Notes: generated by a model not told the origin, from the letters alone. DNA of 26,963 nucleotides from JANLQX01 sp031381685 (GCA_031381685.1 JANMYF010000270.1:1-26963); one strand, 5' to 3'; shown: positions 13,953-22,991, numbered from the stretch's first letter. Numbers and translations: made by a program.

Positions 13953-15446
13953 ATGGGCAAGCGTGTCGTCGTCGTGGGTGCCGGTCTCGGTGGGTTGTCG
14001 GCGGCGTGCAACCTGATCGGGCAGGGGCACGAGGTGACCGTTCTCGAGCGCGGTCTGATTCCCGGCGGCCGGGCCGGGCTCATCGAGGACGGTGGCTACC
14101 GGATCGACAACGGCCCGTGCGTGCTCACGATGACGGGGATCCTCTCCGACGTTTTCGCCGCAGCCGGCGCGGCGATGGAGGACCACGTGACCATCCGACC
14201 GGTCAATCCCTCCTACCGCGCCACGTTCTCGCCTACGGAAGGCGGAGGTGAGGTGCGGGTATGGCACGGCCGGGAAGCGATGGCCGAGGAGATACGCCGC
14301 TTCTCGGGGCCCAAGGACGCCGAAGGGTTCCACAAGATGGTCGACTGGCTGACCGAGCTCTATGAGGTCGAAACGCCGAATTTCATCGACCGAAACTTCA
14401 ACTCGGTCCTCGACCTCGCCCGGCCGATCACTCCCGGCTTGAAGCTGCTGAAGCTGGGCGGGTTCTCGAAGCTCCACGGCCTGGTGGCGAAGTACCTGAA
14501 GGACCCCCGGTTGCAGAAGATCTTCTCCTTCCAGGCAATGTATGCGGGCCTCTCTCCGTACCAGGCGCTCGGCGCGTACGCCGTGATCACGTACATGGAC
14601 TCGGTCGCCGGTGTGTACTTCCCGGAGGGCGGAATGCATGCGATCGCGCGCGGGTTGGCCGAGGCCGCTGAGAAGGGGGGTGTTTCGTTCCGCTACGGCG
14701 CCGAGGTCGAACGTGTGCTTCGTGCCGCCGGAGGCAACGGGTCGGTGCGCGGCGTGCGGCTCACCGACGGATCGGTGATCCCGGCCGACGTTGTCGTCGT
14801 CAACGCCGATACCCCGGTTGCGTACTCGTCGATGCTGCCGGAACTCGAGATGCCCCGGGTCCTGCGCAAAGGGCACTACTCCCCGTCGTGTCTGCTCTGG
14901 CTGGCGGGTGTGAAGGGTGACTTGCCGACGGGTACGGAGCACCACAACATCCATTTCGGCGGTCAGTGGAAGGAAGCCTTCGACGCGCTGCTCGAGGACG
15001 GAACCCGCATGCCCGATCCGTCGCTGCTCGTCACCGTTCCCACCCATTCCGACGCGTCGTTGGCCCCCGACGGCCGCAACATCCTCTACGTCCTCGAGCC
15101 GATACCGAATCTCGGAGGGAGGATCAACTGGGACATCGAGCGTGAGCGGATCACCGCCGACCTCCGTCGGCGGGTGGTTGACCTCGGCTACCCGGCGGCG
15201 GCCGACGACATCGAGGTGAGCCATGCCTACGATCCGGCCGATTGGGAACGTCAGGGCATGGCTATGGGCACCCCGTTCGCGCTCTCCCACCGGTTCTTCC
15301 AGACCGGACCGTTCCGGGCGAAGAACACCGACAAGCGGGTTCCGGGCCTGGTGTTCGTCGGCTCGTCGACGGTTCCCGGTGTCGGAGTGCCGATGGTGCT
15401 GTTGTCCGGCCGACTCGCGGCCGAACGCGTGGCCGAACTGACCTGA
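13953..15446 (+). CDS. crtI: Phytoene desaturase (CrtI type)
   Basis: 497 residues from ATG 13953, directly preceded by a G-rich Shine-Dalgarno-like run (GGGGGG) and starting right at the FAD-binding strand. The dinucleotide-binding motif is VVVVGAGLGGL (5-15), followed by GGRAGLIEDGGYRIDNGP. The C-terminal family signature (LVFVGSSTVPGVGVPMVLLSG) is present. It desaturates 15-cis-phytoene stepwise, probably to lycopene, in the membrane. The number of desaturations is not readable from sequence, and CrtI relatives also include other carotenoid oxidoreductases. Location between GGPP synthase and phytoene synthase genes supports the desaturase role. A long antisense open frame over this gene is an artefact of GC bias. 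Confidence 0.9.
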   Translation: MGKRVVVVGAGLGGLSAACNLIGQGHEVTVLERGLIPGGRAGLIEDGGYRIDNGPCVLTMTGILSDVFAAAGAAMEDHVTIRPVNPSYRATFSPTEGGGEVRVWHGREAMAEEIRRFSGPKDAEGFHKMVDWLTELYEVETPNFIDRNFNSVLDLARPITPGLKLLKLGGFSKLHGLVAKYLKDPRLQKIFSFQAMYAGLSPYQALGAYAVITYMDSVAGVYFPEGGMHAIARGLAEAAEKGGVSFRYGAEVERVLRAAGGNGSVRGVRLTDGSVIPADVVVVNADTPVAYSSMLPELEMPRVLRKGHYSPSCLLWLAGVKGDLPTGTEHHNIHFGGQWKEAFDALLEDGTRMPDPSLLVTVPTHSDASLAPDGRNILYVLEPIPNLGGRINWDIERERITADLRRRVVDLGYPAAADDIEVSHAYDPADWERQGMAMGTPFALSHRFFQTGPFRAKNTDKRVPGLVFVGSSTVPGVGVPMVLLSGRLAAERVAELT

Positions 15447-15481
15447 GCGCGGTCGCAGGATCGGGAAGGCAGACTGTCGAC

Positions 15482-16438
15482 GTGAAGCTGCCGGATGTCC
15501 CCTGGACCACCCGCTCCCGTGGAGTGTCCCTGAACGAGGCCGGTGCCGAGCCGGCGCTGCCGATCAAGGTGTCGGACTGGGTCACCCTCGATGAGAGCTA
15601 TGAGATCTGCCGGCTCCTGAACAAGCGGAGCGGCACGACGTACTACTGGTCGACGAACATCCTCCCCAGGGTGAAGCGCCATCACGTGCATGCGTTGTAC
15701 GGGTTCTGCCGCTACGCCGATGACATCGTCGACGATCTCGGTTCCGCCGCCAGCACCGATGCACGCGCCGCAGCGCTGCAAGCGTTCGGCGACCGTTTCC
15801 TGGCTGAGATCGCCGCCGGGAAATCCGAGCATCCGGTGCTGAAGGCAGTGGTGCACACCGTTCGGGCGTTCGACATCGACGTCGACTGCTTCCGGCGGTT
15901 CCTGCGTTCGATGACCATGGACCTCACCGTGCAGACGTATGCGACCTACGCAGACCTGCAGCACTACATGGACGGCTCAGCCGCCGTGATCGGCGAGATG
16001 ATGCTCCCCATCCTCGAACCCCGCGACCTCGCAGCGGCCACTCCGCACGCGCGCGATCTCGGCGACGCGTTTCAGCTGACGAATTTCCTGCGCGACGTCG
16101 CCGAGGACCTCGACCGTGACCGGGTCTACATCCCTCAGGAAGACCTGGCAAAGTTCGGCGCGGACCCGCATCGGCGCGTCGCGGACGGGCCGTGGAAGGA
16201 CCTGATGCGATACGAGATCGCTCGCTGCCGTGAGCTTTACGCCAGCGCCGACCTCGGTTCTGCGATGCTGCCCCCGACCTCGCAGCGCTGCATCCAGGCG
16301 GCTCGCGACCTCTACAGCGGCATCCTCGACAAGATCGAGGAAGCCGAGTACGACGTGTTCACCTCCCGGGTGCGGGTCACGACCTCCCGCAAGCTCGCCA
16401 TGGGCTTCCAGCTCGTCCGGCCCCGTCGTTTCGGCTGA
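15482..16438 (+). CDS. crtB: Phytoene synthase
   Basis: 318 residues from GTG 15482 (35 nt after crtI). The start is uncertain: the frame is open back into crtI, and a GTG at 15569 would give a protein beginning closer to where the family starts (SDWVTLDESYEICR). The Asp-rich substrate-binding motifs of squalene/phytoene synthases are clear: DDIVD (80-84, in RYADDIVDDLG) and the second region with FLRDVAEDLDRDRVYIP. It condenses two GGPP via prephytoene diphosphate to phytoene. Squalene synthase-like (HpnC/D) alternatives are less likely given crtI immediately upstream. It is the third gene of the carotenoid operon. Confidence 0.92.
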   Translation: MKLPDVPWTTRSRGVSLNEAGAEPALPIKVSDWVTLDESYEICRLLNKRSGTTYYWSTNILPRVKRHHVHALYGFCRYADDIVDDLGSAASTDARAAALQAFGDRFLAEIAAGKSEHPVLKAVVHTVRAFDIDVDCFRRFLRSMTMDLTVQTYATYADLQHYMDGSAAVIGEMMLPILEPRDLAAATPHARDLGDAFQLTNFLRDVAEDLDRDRVYIPQEDLAKFGADPHRRVADGPWKDLMRYEIARCRELYASADLGSAMLPPTSQRCIQAARDLYSGILDKIEEAEYDVFTSRVRVTTSRKLAMGFQLVRPRRFG

Positions 16439-16522
16439 CCGGATCTGTCTCGGGTGCCCATGACGGGCGTCACTCGTTTCCGCCTCTGACAACGACGGAC
16501 AACTTCGACCACGGGGGTAGCG

Positions 16523-18451
16523 TTGGGCGCAGTGCTTCTCGACGCCGTTTCCGCCCCCCAGGACCTTCGCCGGTTCACCTACCCCCAACTCGAGGAGTTG
16601 GCGGGCGAGGTGCGCGACTTCATCGTCGCTGCGGTGAGTGAGAACAGCGGGCACCTCGGGTCCAACCTGGGTGTCGTCGAGCTGACCTTTGCCCTCCATC
16701 GGGTGTTCGACTCGCCGAAGGATCTGCTCCTGTGGGACACCGGGCACCAGGCCTACGTCCACAAGCTGGTCACGGGACGCAGGAACGAGTTCGCCGCGCT
16801 CCGGCAGCCCGGAGGCATGTCGGGCTACCCCAATCGCGCCGAGAGCGAACACGACTGGATCGAGAACTCCCACGCGTCGACAGTGCTCTCCTACGCGCAC
16901 GGCATGGCCGAAGCGCTCAAGGCCCAAGGTGTGAAGGACCGTCGCGTCGTCGCCGTGATCGGCGACGGCTCCATGACCGGCGGCATGGCCTACGAGGCGC
17001 TGAACAACCTCGGACATACCAACGCCCGGGTGCTGATCGTGCTGAATGACAACGGCCGTTCGTACGCACCGACCATCTCCGGGCTGACGCGCACTGTCAC
17101 CCGTATCCGCACGAAGCCGAGCTACGCACGCGGCAAGAAGAAATCGGAAGCCATTATCGAGAACCTTCCCCTCGTCGGCCAGATCAGCCGACGCACCGTG
17201 AAGGGCGTCAAGTCCGCACTTCGTGAGGTGATCGATGAGCCGCTGGCGTTCTTCGAAAACCTCGGGGTGCGCTACATCGGGCCGGTCGACGGCCACGACC
17301 TGCCGATGCTCGAGTCGGTGCTCCGCGACGCCGCCGAGTTCGACGGGCCGATTGTCGTGCACTGCCTCACCCAGAAGGGCAAGGGGTACCGCTTCGCCGA
17401 GGACGACGAGGAGAAGAACCTCCACGACGTGCCCGCCGGTTTCGACTCGAAGACCGGCAAAGCGAAGGCCTCGCCGAGTTCCTGGACCAACGAGTTCACC
17501 AACGCACTGTTGGAGATCAGCCGGACCCGGCGCGATCTGCACGCGATCACTGCAGCAATGCCCGGACCGACCGGACTGCTTCCCTTCCAGGCAGAATTCC
17601 CTGAGCGATTCCATGACGTCGGCATCGCCGAGCAGCACGCCGTGACCCTCGCCGCGGGCATGGCGCTGGGCGGCCTGAAGCCGGTCGTGGCGCTGTACTC
17701 GACGTTCTTTTCGCGGGCATTCGACCAGGCCAACCTCGATGTCGGCCTTCACCGGCTGCCCGTCACGTTCGTCCTCGATCGGGCCGGGATCACCGGCGAG
17801 GACGGCGCATCGCATCACGGCGTACTCGACATGGTCCTGTGTTCCAAGATCCCCGGCCTCACGCTGTTTGCGCCCTCATCGGCCCAGGAGCTCGCCGTGC
17901 AGTTGCGCAGCGCGATCAACATCACCGACGGCCCGACGTGCGTACGTTTCGCCCGAGGCGTGGCCCGCCAGGTCCCCGCTGATCAGGTCGGCACGGGGCT
18001 CGAGGCACGACGCGTCGTGGACGGTGGAGCGACGGCTCGGGTGTGCGTGATCGGCGTCGGCCGTCTGCTCGAAGCCGCAGAGGGAGCGGCATCGCTGTTG
18101 CGAGCCGAGCACGGCCTCGAGGTGACCGTGTGGGACCCTCGGGTCGTCGTGCCGCTCGATCCGAGGATGATCGCCGATGCCGCCGGTTTCGATGTCGTGG
18201 TGACCGTCGAGGACGGTATGGCCGAAGGCGGCATCGGTTCGATGATCACGGCGGCGATCACGTCGCATCGACTCGCCAACACGTTGCCGATCGGTCCGGT
18301 TGTTGTCCTCGGGACGCCGCGCCAGTTCCTGGCGCACGGAAAGCCGAACCAGATCCTCTCCGAGCTCGGGCTCGACGTGACCGGAATCGTCAAGGCGATC
18401 ACCACCACGCTGGAAGCAGTGGCAAAGGCCCACGAATCCTCAGCGCGCTGA
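16523..18451 (+). CDS. dxs: 1-deoxy-D-xylulose-5-phosphate synthase
   Basis: 642 residues, full length. It is the first, thiamine-diphosphate-dependent step of the MEP pathway (pyruvate plus glyceraldehyde 3-phosphate to DXP). Motifs: SGHLGSNLGVVELT (42-55), WDTGHQAYVHK (71-81), the TPP/Mg motif GDGSMTGG (147-154) with NDNGRSYAPT (175-184), and the transketolase-type catalytic Glu in VGIAEQHA. The C-terminal transketolase domain is complete. I use TTG 16523 because GGGGG lies 5 nt upstream; GTG 16532 is an alternative that matches the usual N-terminus (VLLDAVSAPQDL) better. It sits 84 bp after crtB and supplies IPP/DMAPP precursor to the same operon's GGPP and phytoene synthases. Confidence 0.95.
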   Translation: MGAVLLDAVSAPQDLRRFTYPQLEELAGEVRDFIVAAVSENSGHLGSNLGVVELTFALHRVFDSPKDLLLWDTGHQAYVHKLVTGRRNEFAALRQPGGMSGYPNRAESEHDWIENSHASTVLSYAHGMAEALKAQGVKDRRVVAVIGDGSMTGGMAYEALNNLGHTNARVLIVLNDNGRSYAPTISGLTRTVTRIRTKPSYARGKKKSEAIIENLPLVGQISRRTVKGVKSALREVIDEPLAFFENLGVRYIGPVDGHDLPMLESVLRDAAEFDGPIVVHCLTQKGKGYRFAEDDEEKNLHDVPAGFDSKTGKAKASPSSWTNEFTNALLEISRTRRDLHAITAAMPGPTGLLPFQAEFPERFHDVGIAEQHAVTLAAGMALGGLKPVVALYSTFFSRAFDQANLDVGLHRLPVTFVLDRAGITGEDGASHHGVLDMVLCSKIPGLTLFAPSSAQELAVQLRSAINITDGPTCVRFARGVARQVPADQVGTGLEARRVVDGGATARVCVIGVGRLLEAAEGAASLLRAEHGLEVTVWDPRVVVPLDPRMIADAAGFDVVVTVEDGMAEGGIGSMITAAITSHRLANTLPIGPVVVLGTPRQFLAHGKPNQILSELGLDVTGIVKAITTTLEAVAKAHESSAR

Positions 18452-18485
18452 CAACCCCGACCGCTCGCGTCGCTCGTTGCCAACC

Positions 18486-19205
18486 ATGACCAGTCTCCCC
18501 GGCCCGACCCGGCTCACGCTGATACGCCACGGCCAAGGGATTTGCAACGTTGAACGGCGGGTCGAGGGCGTGGCCCAGTGTCGCGGCCTGTCCGACCTCG
18601 GTCGACAGCAGGTCGAGCGACTCGCGAGTCGCTTGCGGACGGAAGGCTTTGCTCCGGATGTCATCGTGGCATCACCGATACGTCGAGCCCGCGAGACGGC
18701 GGAGATCATCGCGTCCTCGATCGACCGCGGCGTTGACCTCTTCGATGCGGACATCGAGGAGGTCCGTCCCGGTGAGGCCGAGGGGATGACGTGGGATCAG
18801 TACTTCGCGTTCTACGGCGCGGTGGAAGGATGGGACCCGTCCGTCGCGTTCGCACCGGGGGGCGAGACGTGGGTCCACTTCGCGGCGCGGGTCGGGAAGG
18901 CACTCGACCGTCTGGCCGCCGCCCACGCTGGCCAGACGATTGCCCTGGTCGCCCACGGCGGCGTGGTCGATGCGAGCCTCTTTCACTTCTTCGGGCTCGA
19001 TCCGTTCACCCGCGCCCCGATCGACTTCGAGACGACGAACACCTCGCTCACCGAGTGGGAATTGCGCTCCTTTCGTCCGTACGTGCCCCCGACCACCGGG
19101 TCGCACGACGCGATCGACAACGATGGCGTTACGACCGCCGTAGAGGACGTTCGACGATGGCGTCTGGCCCGCTACAACGACGCCGCCCACCTCCAAGGAC
19201 TCTGA
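18486..19205 (+). CDS. Histidine phosphatase superfamily protein (phosphoglycerate-mutase-like)
   Basis: 239 residues from ATG 18486 (a TTG three codons upstream is possible; no Shine-Dalgarno is seen). The phospho-His motif is LIRHGQG (12-18), followed by an acidic segment (EEVRPGEAEG) and the second catalytic His in LVAHGGVVDAS. These residues define a phosphohydrolase or mutase acting through a phospho-histidine intermediate. The substrate is unknown. It is close behind dxs (34 bp) on the same strand, so it may be co-transcribed with the isoprenoid operon; a prenyl-phosphate or sugar-phosphate substrate would be speculation. Confidence 0.85.
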   Translation: MTSLPGPTRLTLIRHGQGICNVERRVEGVAQCRGLSDLGRQQVERLASRLRTEGFAPDVIVASPIRRARETAEIIASSIDRGVDLFDADIEEVRPGEAEGMTWDQYFAFYGAVEGWDPSVAFAPGGETWVHFAARVGKALDRLAAAHAGQTIALVAHGGVVDASLFHFFGLDPFTRAPIDFETTNTSLTEWELRSFRPYVPPTTGSHDAIDNDGVTTAVEDVRRWRLARYNDAAHLQGL

Positions 19206-19246
19206 TCCGCCCCGATTCCCTTGGCGTTCCCGACCTCTCCGTAAAC

Positions 19247-19286
19247 CCTATTTGACGATAGGAATAGTCGGGTTATAGAGCAGCCC
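19247..19286 (+). promoter_or_regulatory. Leaderless promoter with CCTAT-N6-ATAGG palindrome, sulfate operon
   Basis: TTGACG (19252-19257), a 16-bp spacer and TATAGA (19274-19279) end 7 nt before the GTG start at 19287, which fits a leaderless transcript. The -35 lies exactly in the centre of the inverted repeat CCTAT (19247-19251) / ATAGG (19258-19262). A wider imperfect dyad, AACCC.TATT with AATAG..GGGTT, spans about 19244-19274. An operator for a sulfur-responsive repressor is a reasonable inference. Confidence 0.6.
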
Positions 19287-20078
19287 GTGTCCCCCGTTCT
19301 CGCCACTGCCAGTTCGCCCGCTATCGCGGCGGGTGGACTCTGCGTCGGGGTGCTGGTGGGCATGACCGGCATGGGGGGCGGAGCGCTTCTCACCCCTCTG
19401 CTCGTGCTCGGCCTCGGGCTCCCCGCCCGCGTCGCGGTCTCGAGCGATCTTGTCGTTTCCCTGTTCATGAAGCCGGTGGGAGCACTCACCCACAGCCGCA
19501 AAGGGAGTGTTCGCCGCGACATCGTCGGGTGGCTGGCGGCAGGGTCCGTGCCGGCCGCGTTTGCCGGGTCGGTTGCCATCAACCGGTTTTTCGGGAAGAA
19601 CAGCGAAACCCGGGTCGAGCCGATCATCGGTGCGGTGCTGTTCCTCGCCGCGACGCTCATGGTCGTCCGCATGGTCCGCAGCGCGCGGATGGCAAATGAC
19701 GGGTTCACCGTTCCGCCGCTCCGCATCGCCCCGACGATCGCAATCGGCGCGGCCGGTGGTTTTCTCGTCGGTCTCACGTCCGTGGGTTCGGGGTCGCTCA
19801 TGCTCGTGCTCCTGTCCTGGTGCTACCCCAAGCTGGCCGGTTCGACACTCGTCGGCACCGACCTCATGCAGGCGGTGCCGCTTGTCGCCTCCGCCGCGTT
19901 GGGTCACGTGATCTTCGGCGACGCCCGCATCTCGCTCATCGTCCCGGTGCTGTTCGGCGCCCTGCCCGGAGCCTGGGCGGGTGCCCGTCTGGCGCACAAG
20001 GTGCCCGAGCTCGTCCTTCGCCCCGTTCTCGCCCTCGTGCTCGGCGCCAGCGGGCTCCGCCTCGCCGGCCTCATCTGA
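19287..20078 (+). CDS. TSUP/TauE-SafE family membrane transporter, probable sulfate or sulfite permease
   Basis: 263 residues with about seven to eight hydrophobic segments and the duplicated TSUP architecture: two Gly-rich motifs (GMTGMGGGALLTPLLVLGLGLP near residues 25-47, and VGLTSVGSGSLMLVLL in the second half). The start is GTG 19287, set by the leaderless promoter. It is the first gene of an operon with the APS reductase and ATP sulfurylase genes 41 bp downstream. The family moves sulfite, sulfonates or sulfate; in this context import of sulfate (or export of excess sulfite) is likely. Direction and substrate cannot be decided from sequence. Confidence 0.88.
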   Translation: MSPVLATASSPAIAAGGLCVGVLVGMTGMGGGALLTPLLVLGLGLPARVAVSSDLVVSLFMKPVGALTHSRKGSVRRDIVGWLAAGSVPAAFAGSVAINRFFGKNSETRVEPIIGAVLFLAATLMVVRMVRSARMANDGFTVPPLRIAPTIAIGAAGGFLVGLTSVGSGSLMLVLLSWCYPKLAGSTLVGTDLMQAVPLVASAALGHVIFGDARISLIVPVLFGALPGAWAGARLAHKVPELVLRPVLALVLGASGLRLAGLI

Positions 20079-20119
20079 CCTTGCTCGTCCACCCCAGTAC
20101 ACCCCACCGCCGGAGAACC

Positions 20120-20797
20120 ATGACTGCCACCGCCACCCTGACGACAGCCGAGCTCGAGGAGATCTCGCAGTCGTTCGAATCCAGCCACCCGATCGAGGTG
20201 ATTCGCTGGGCGTCGAAGCGCTTCGGCACCGGCCTCGTGGCCACCGTGAGCTTCGAGGACCCGGTACTCGCCCACCTGATGGCTACCGCTGCGCCCGAAG
20301 CCGACGTGGTGATGATCGACACCCAGTATCTGTTTGCGGAGACCCATTGGTATGCGAACGAACTTTCTCGTCGACTTGATCTCCGTTTGCGAGTGGAACA
20401 TCCCCTTCCGTCGGTGGTACCCGACAACCTCTGGCAAACGTCAACGTCGGAATGCTGCAACGCCCGCAAGGTCGAGCCGCTCGAACGGATCCTCGCGTCC
20501 AAGACGGCATGGGTCACCGGCGTGCGCCGCGCCGACGGCCCGACCCGGGCGAATGCGCCGATCGTCAGCTGGGACGAGGCGCGGGGCGTGGTCAAGATCA
20601 ATGCGTTGGCGACGCTGTCCGACGACGACATGGCCCTGTACGCACAACTTCACGATCTGCCGGCGAATCCGCTCTCGGAGCGGGGATTTCCCTCCATCGG
20701 CTGCTGGCCGTGCACCCGCCCGGTGGCGCCCGGCGAGGACAAACGGGCGGGCCGGTGGTCCGGGCAGGACAAGACCGAGTGCGGGTTGCACGCATGA
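20120..20797 (+). CDS. cysH: Adenylylsulfate (APS) reductase, iron-sulfur type
   Basis: 225 residues from ATG 20120, with CGGAG 5 nt upstream. PP-loop fold region TVSFEDPVLAHL (42-53). Cys-Cys at 112-113 (ECCNARK) and Cys195-x2-Cys198 (GCWPCT) provide the four ligands of a [4Fe-4S] cluster, which marks the APS- rather than PAPS-using branch. The catalytic Cys221 is in KTECGLH. It reduces APS to sulfite with thioredoxin. No APS kinase (CysC) is in the operon, which agrees with APS as direct substrate. It overlaps cysD by ATGA. Confidence 0.95.
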   Translation: MTATATLTTAELEEISQSFESSHPIEVIRWASKRFGTGLVATVSFEDPVLAHLMATAAPEADVVMIDTQYLFAETHWYANELSRRLDLRLRVEHPLPSVVPDNLWQTSTSECCNARKVEPLERILASKTAWVTGVRRADGPTRANAPIVSWDEARGVVKINALATLSDDDMALYAQLHDLPANPLSERGFPSIGCWPCTRPVAPGEDKRAGRWSGQDKTECGLHA

Positions 20798-21726
20798 GTG
20801 CGGTCACCACATCGGCTTCGGTCCGGTCGGAAGGGAGTCGCGTCCTGGCCGAGTTGGAGAGCGAAGCGATCACCATCATCCGCGAGGTCGCGGCGGAGAC
20901 CCGGGCACCGGTGCTGCTCTTCTCGGGCGGGAAGGACTCAGCGGTCCTGCTGCACCTCGCCCTGAAGGCGTTCAGCCCCGGTCGGCTTCCGTTCCCGGTC
21001 ATGCACGTCGACACCGGCCACAACTTCGAAGAGGTGCTCTCGTACCGTGACGAGTTCGTCGCCCGGCATCGCCTCGAACTGCTCGTCGCCAGCGTCGAGG
21101 AATCGATCCGGCGCGGCCGGGTCAGCGACCCCGGCCCCACCGGTAGCCGCAATCGTCTTCAATCCGTCACCCTGCTCGACGCCATCGCTGAGCACGGCTT
21201 CGATGCAGCGTTCGGCGGGGGGCGACGGGATGAAGACAAGGCCCGCGCTAAGGAGCGGATGCTCTCGTTCCGGGACACACGCGGACGTTGGGAGCCCCGC
21301 CAGCAACGCCCCGAGCCGTGGAACATGCTCAATGCGCGCATACATCCGGGCGAGCATCTTCGAGCCTTCCCACTGAGCAACTGGACCGAACTCGACATCT
21401 GGTCGTACATCGGCCTCGAGGGCATCCCGCTGCCCAACATCTACTTCTCGCACCGCCGCGTCGTCGTCGAACGGTCAAGGATGCTCCTCGCCGTCGGTGG
21501 TCCGGTCGTTCTCGAAGCGCACGAGTCGGCGTTTGAAGAGACCGTCCGGTATCGAACGGTCGGCGACCAGAGCTGCACGGGCGCCGTGCGTTCCCACGCG
21601 GCAACCGTCGACGACGTGATCGCCGAAACGGCAGCGGCGCGAATCACCGAACGTGGCGCCACCCGCGCCGACGACGGCATCTCCGATGCCGCCATGGAAG
21701 ACCGCAAACGAGAGGGCTACTTCTGA
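20794..21726 (+). CDS. cysD: Sulfate adenylyltransferase subunit 2
   Basis: 310 residues, the standard length. The N-type ATP pyrophosphatase PP-loop SGGKDS is at 44-49, followed by HVDTGHNF and the conserved GGRRDEDKARAKER and WTELDIWSYI segments. It forms ATP sulfurylase with CysN and adenylates sulfate to APS. The start ATG overlaps the cysH stop (ATGA), and its own stop overlaps the cysN start (TGATG), so the three are translationally coupled. Confidence 0.97.
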   Translation: MSAVTTSASVRSEGSRVLAELESEAITIIREVAAETRAPVLLFSGGKDSAVLLHLALKAFSPGRLPFPVMHVDTGHNFEEVLSYRDEFVARHRLELLVASVEESIRRGRVSDPGPTGSRNRLQSVTLLDAIAEHGFDAAFGGGRRDEDKARAKERMLSFRDTRGRWEPRQQRPEPWNMLNARIHPGEHLRAFPLSNWTELDIWSYIGLEGIPLPNIYFSHRRVVVERSRMLLAVGGPVVLEAHESAFEETVRYRTVGDQSCTGAVRSHAATVDDVIAETAAARITERGATRADDGISDAAMEDRKREGYF

Positions 21727-22991
21727 TGTCCACCACCCGCAGCACCACACGTCAGCTTCGGATCGCCACCGCCGGCTCGGTCGACGACGGGAAGTCGACG
21801 CTCATCGGTCGACTGTTGCACGACACCAAGACGATCTTCGAGGACCAGCTCGACGCGGTCATCAGGGCGAGCCGCCGCTATGGCGACCAGGAAGTGAACC
21901 TGGCGCTGTTGACGGACGGTCTGCGAGCCGAACGCGAACAGGGCATCACCATCGATGTCGCGTATCGCTACTTCGCCACGCCGAAGCGGAGCTTCGTGCT
22001 GGCCGACACCCCCGGGCACGCGCAGTACACCCGGAACATGGTGACGGGAGCGTCGGTCTCCGATGTCTCCCTGGTGCTCGTCGACGCCCGCCATGGAGTC
22101 GTGGAGCAGACACGGCGCCACCTCGGCATCGCCGCGCTGCTGGGCGTCAGGCACGTCGTGCTCGCGGTGAACAAGATGGATCTGGTCGCATGGAGCGAAA
22201 GCGCGTACACCGCGGTCGTAGAAGAGGTCGAAGCCATCCTTGGCGACCTCCATGCCGATGTCACCCTCCACCCGGTTCCCGTCTCCGCGCTCCAGGGGGA
22301 CAACGTGGTCGACCGGTCGGTCAACGCGCCGTGGTTCGACGGCGCAACGATCCTTGACCTACTCGAGTCCATCGAGATCGACGAATCAGCCGTGCACGTC
22401 GGGGCGCGCCTCGCCGTGCAGTGGACCATTCGTGCCGGAAGCGACTACCGGGGCTACGCCGGCCGGCTCACCGGGGGGCCGATCAAGGTCGGCGACGAGG
22501 TGGTGGTGCTACCGGCCGGGTTGCGCAGCACCATACGCACGCTTACGGTGTCTGGTGTCGCCGCGGACCACGCGTCGCCAGGTGACGCCATCGCCATCGA
22601 ACTCCGGGACCACGTTGACGTCGGCCGCGGCGACGTACTCGTCGTCGGCAGTGCCGCTCTCTCGCCGGTCGTCGGAAGCGAGCTCGACGTCGACGTCTGC
22701 TGGATGACCGAGGAGCCTGCCCTCGCGGGGCGACACATGGTGGTGAAGCACCTCACCCGTCACGTCGGCGCGACCATCACCTCGGTGGGCTTTCGGCTCG
22801 ATCCGACAACGCTCCAACCGACAGCGACGCCTTCGCTGGCCCTCAACGACCTCGGTCGCCTTACCGTTCGCCTCGACCAGGCCATCGTCGCCGATACGGC
22901 CCGGCACAATCGGTCGACCGGCCACCTGATCCTGATCGACGAGGTCACCCACGCAACCGCCGCCGCAGCAACGGTCATCGCCATCAGGTAG
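21726..22991 (+). CDS. cysN: Sulfate adenylyltransferase subunit 1 (GTPase)
   Basis: 421 residues. GTPase motifs: P-loop GSVDDGKS (17-24), switch GITID (73-77), DTPGH (94-98) and NKMD (149-152), followed by EF-Tu-like beta-barrel domains. It drives sulfate adenylation by CysD through GTP hydrolysis. It ends after the barrel domains with no fused APS kinase, unlike the CysNC of many actinobacteria, consistent with the APS-type CysH in the same operon. Two GC-rich hairpins follow the stop. Confidence 0.96.
   Translation: MSTTRSTTRQLRIATAGSVDDGKSTLIGRLLHDTKTIFEDQLDAVIRASRRYGDQEVNLALLTDGLRAEREQGITIDVAYRYFATPKRSFVLADTPGHAQYTRNMVTGASVSDVSLVLVDARHGVVEQTRRHLGIAALLGVRHVVLAVNKMDLVAWSESAYTAVVEEVEAILGDLHADVTLHPVPVSALQGDNVVDRSVNAPWFDGATILDLLESIEIDESAVHVGARLAVQWTIRAGSDYRGYAGRLTGGPIKVGDEVVVLPAGLRSTIRTLTVSGVAADHASPGDAIAIELRDHVDVGRGDVLVVGSAALSPVVGSELDVDVCWMTEEPALAGRHMVVKHLTRHVGATITSVGFRLDPTTLQPTATPSLALNDLGRLTVRLDQAIVADTARHNRSTGHLILIDEVTHATAAAATVIAIR

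Noticed and set aside
13515..15290. 591-codon open frame on the minus strand
   Set aside because: It is antisense to the GGPP synthase and CrtI genes, which have complete family motifs; its translation is rich in Arg, Gly, Val and His with no domain. Long antisense frames are expected in DNA with this GC3 bias.
15242..15481. 80-residue N-terminal extension of CrtB overlapping crtI
   Set aside because: The extension is simply an alternative frame of the CrtI C-terminus, which is conserved in its own frame.
15977..17818. 613-codon open frame on the minus strand
   Set aside because: Antisense to crtB and dxs, both unmistakable; the translation shows no family features.
6132..22991. Reading the ABC importer as a taurine/sulfonate system feeding the cys operon
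   Set aside because: The ATPase and permease do resemble SsuB/TauB and SsuC/TauC, but no sulfonate monooxygenase or TauD is visible, the cys operon is 10 kb away behind its own different palindrome, and the whole NitT/TauT family looks alike at this level. Not supported.
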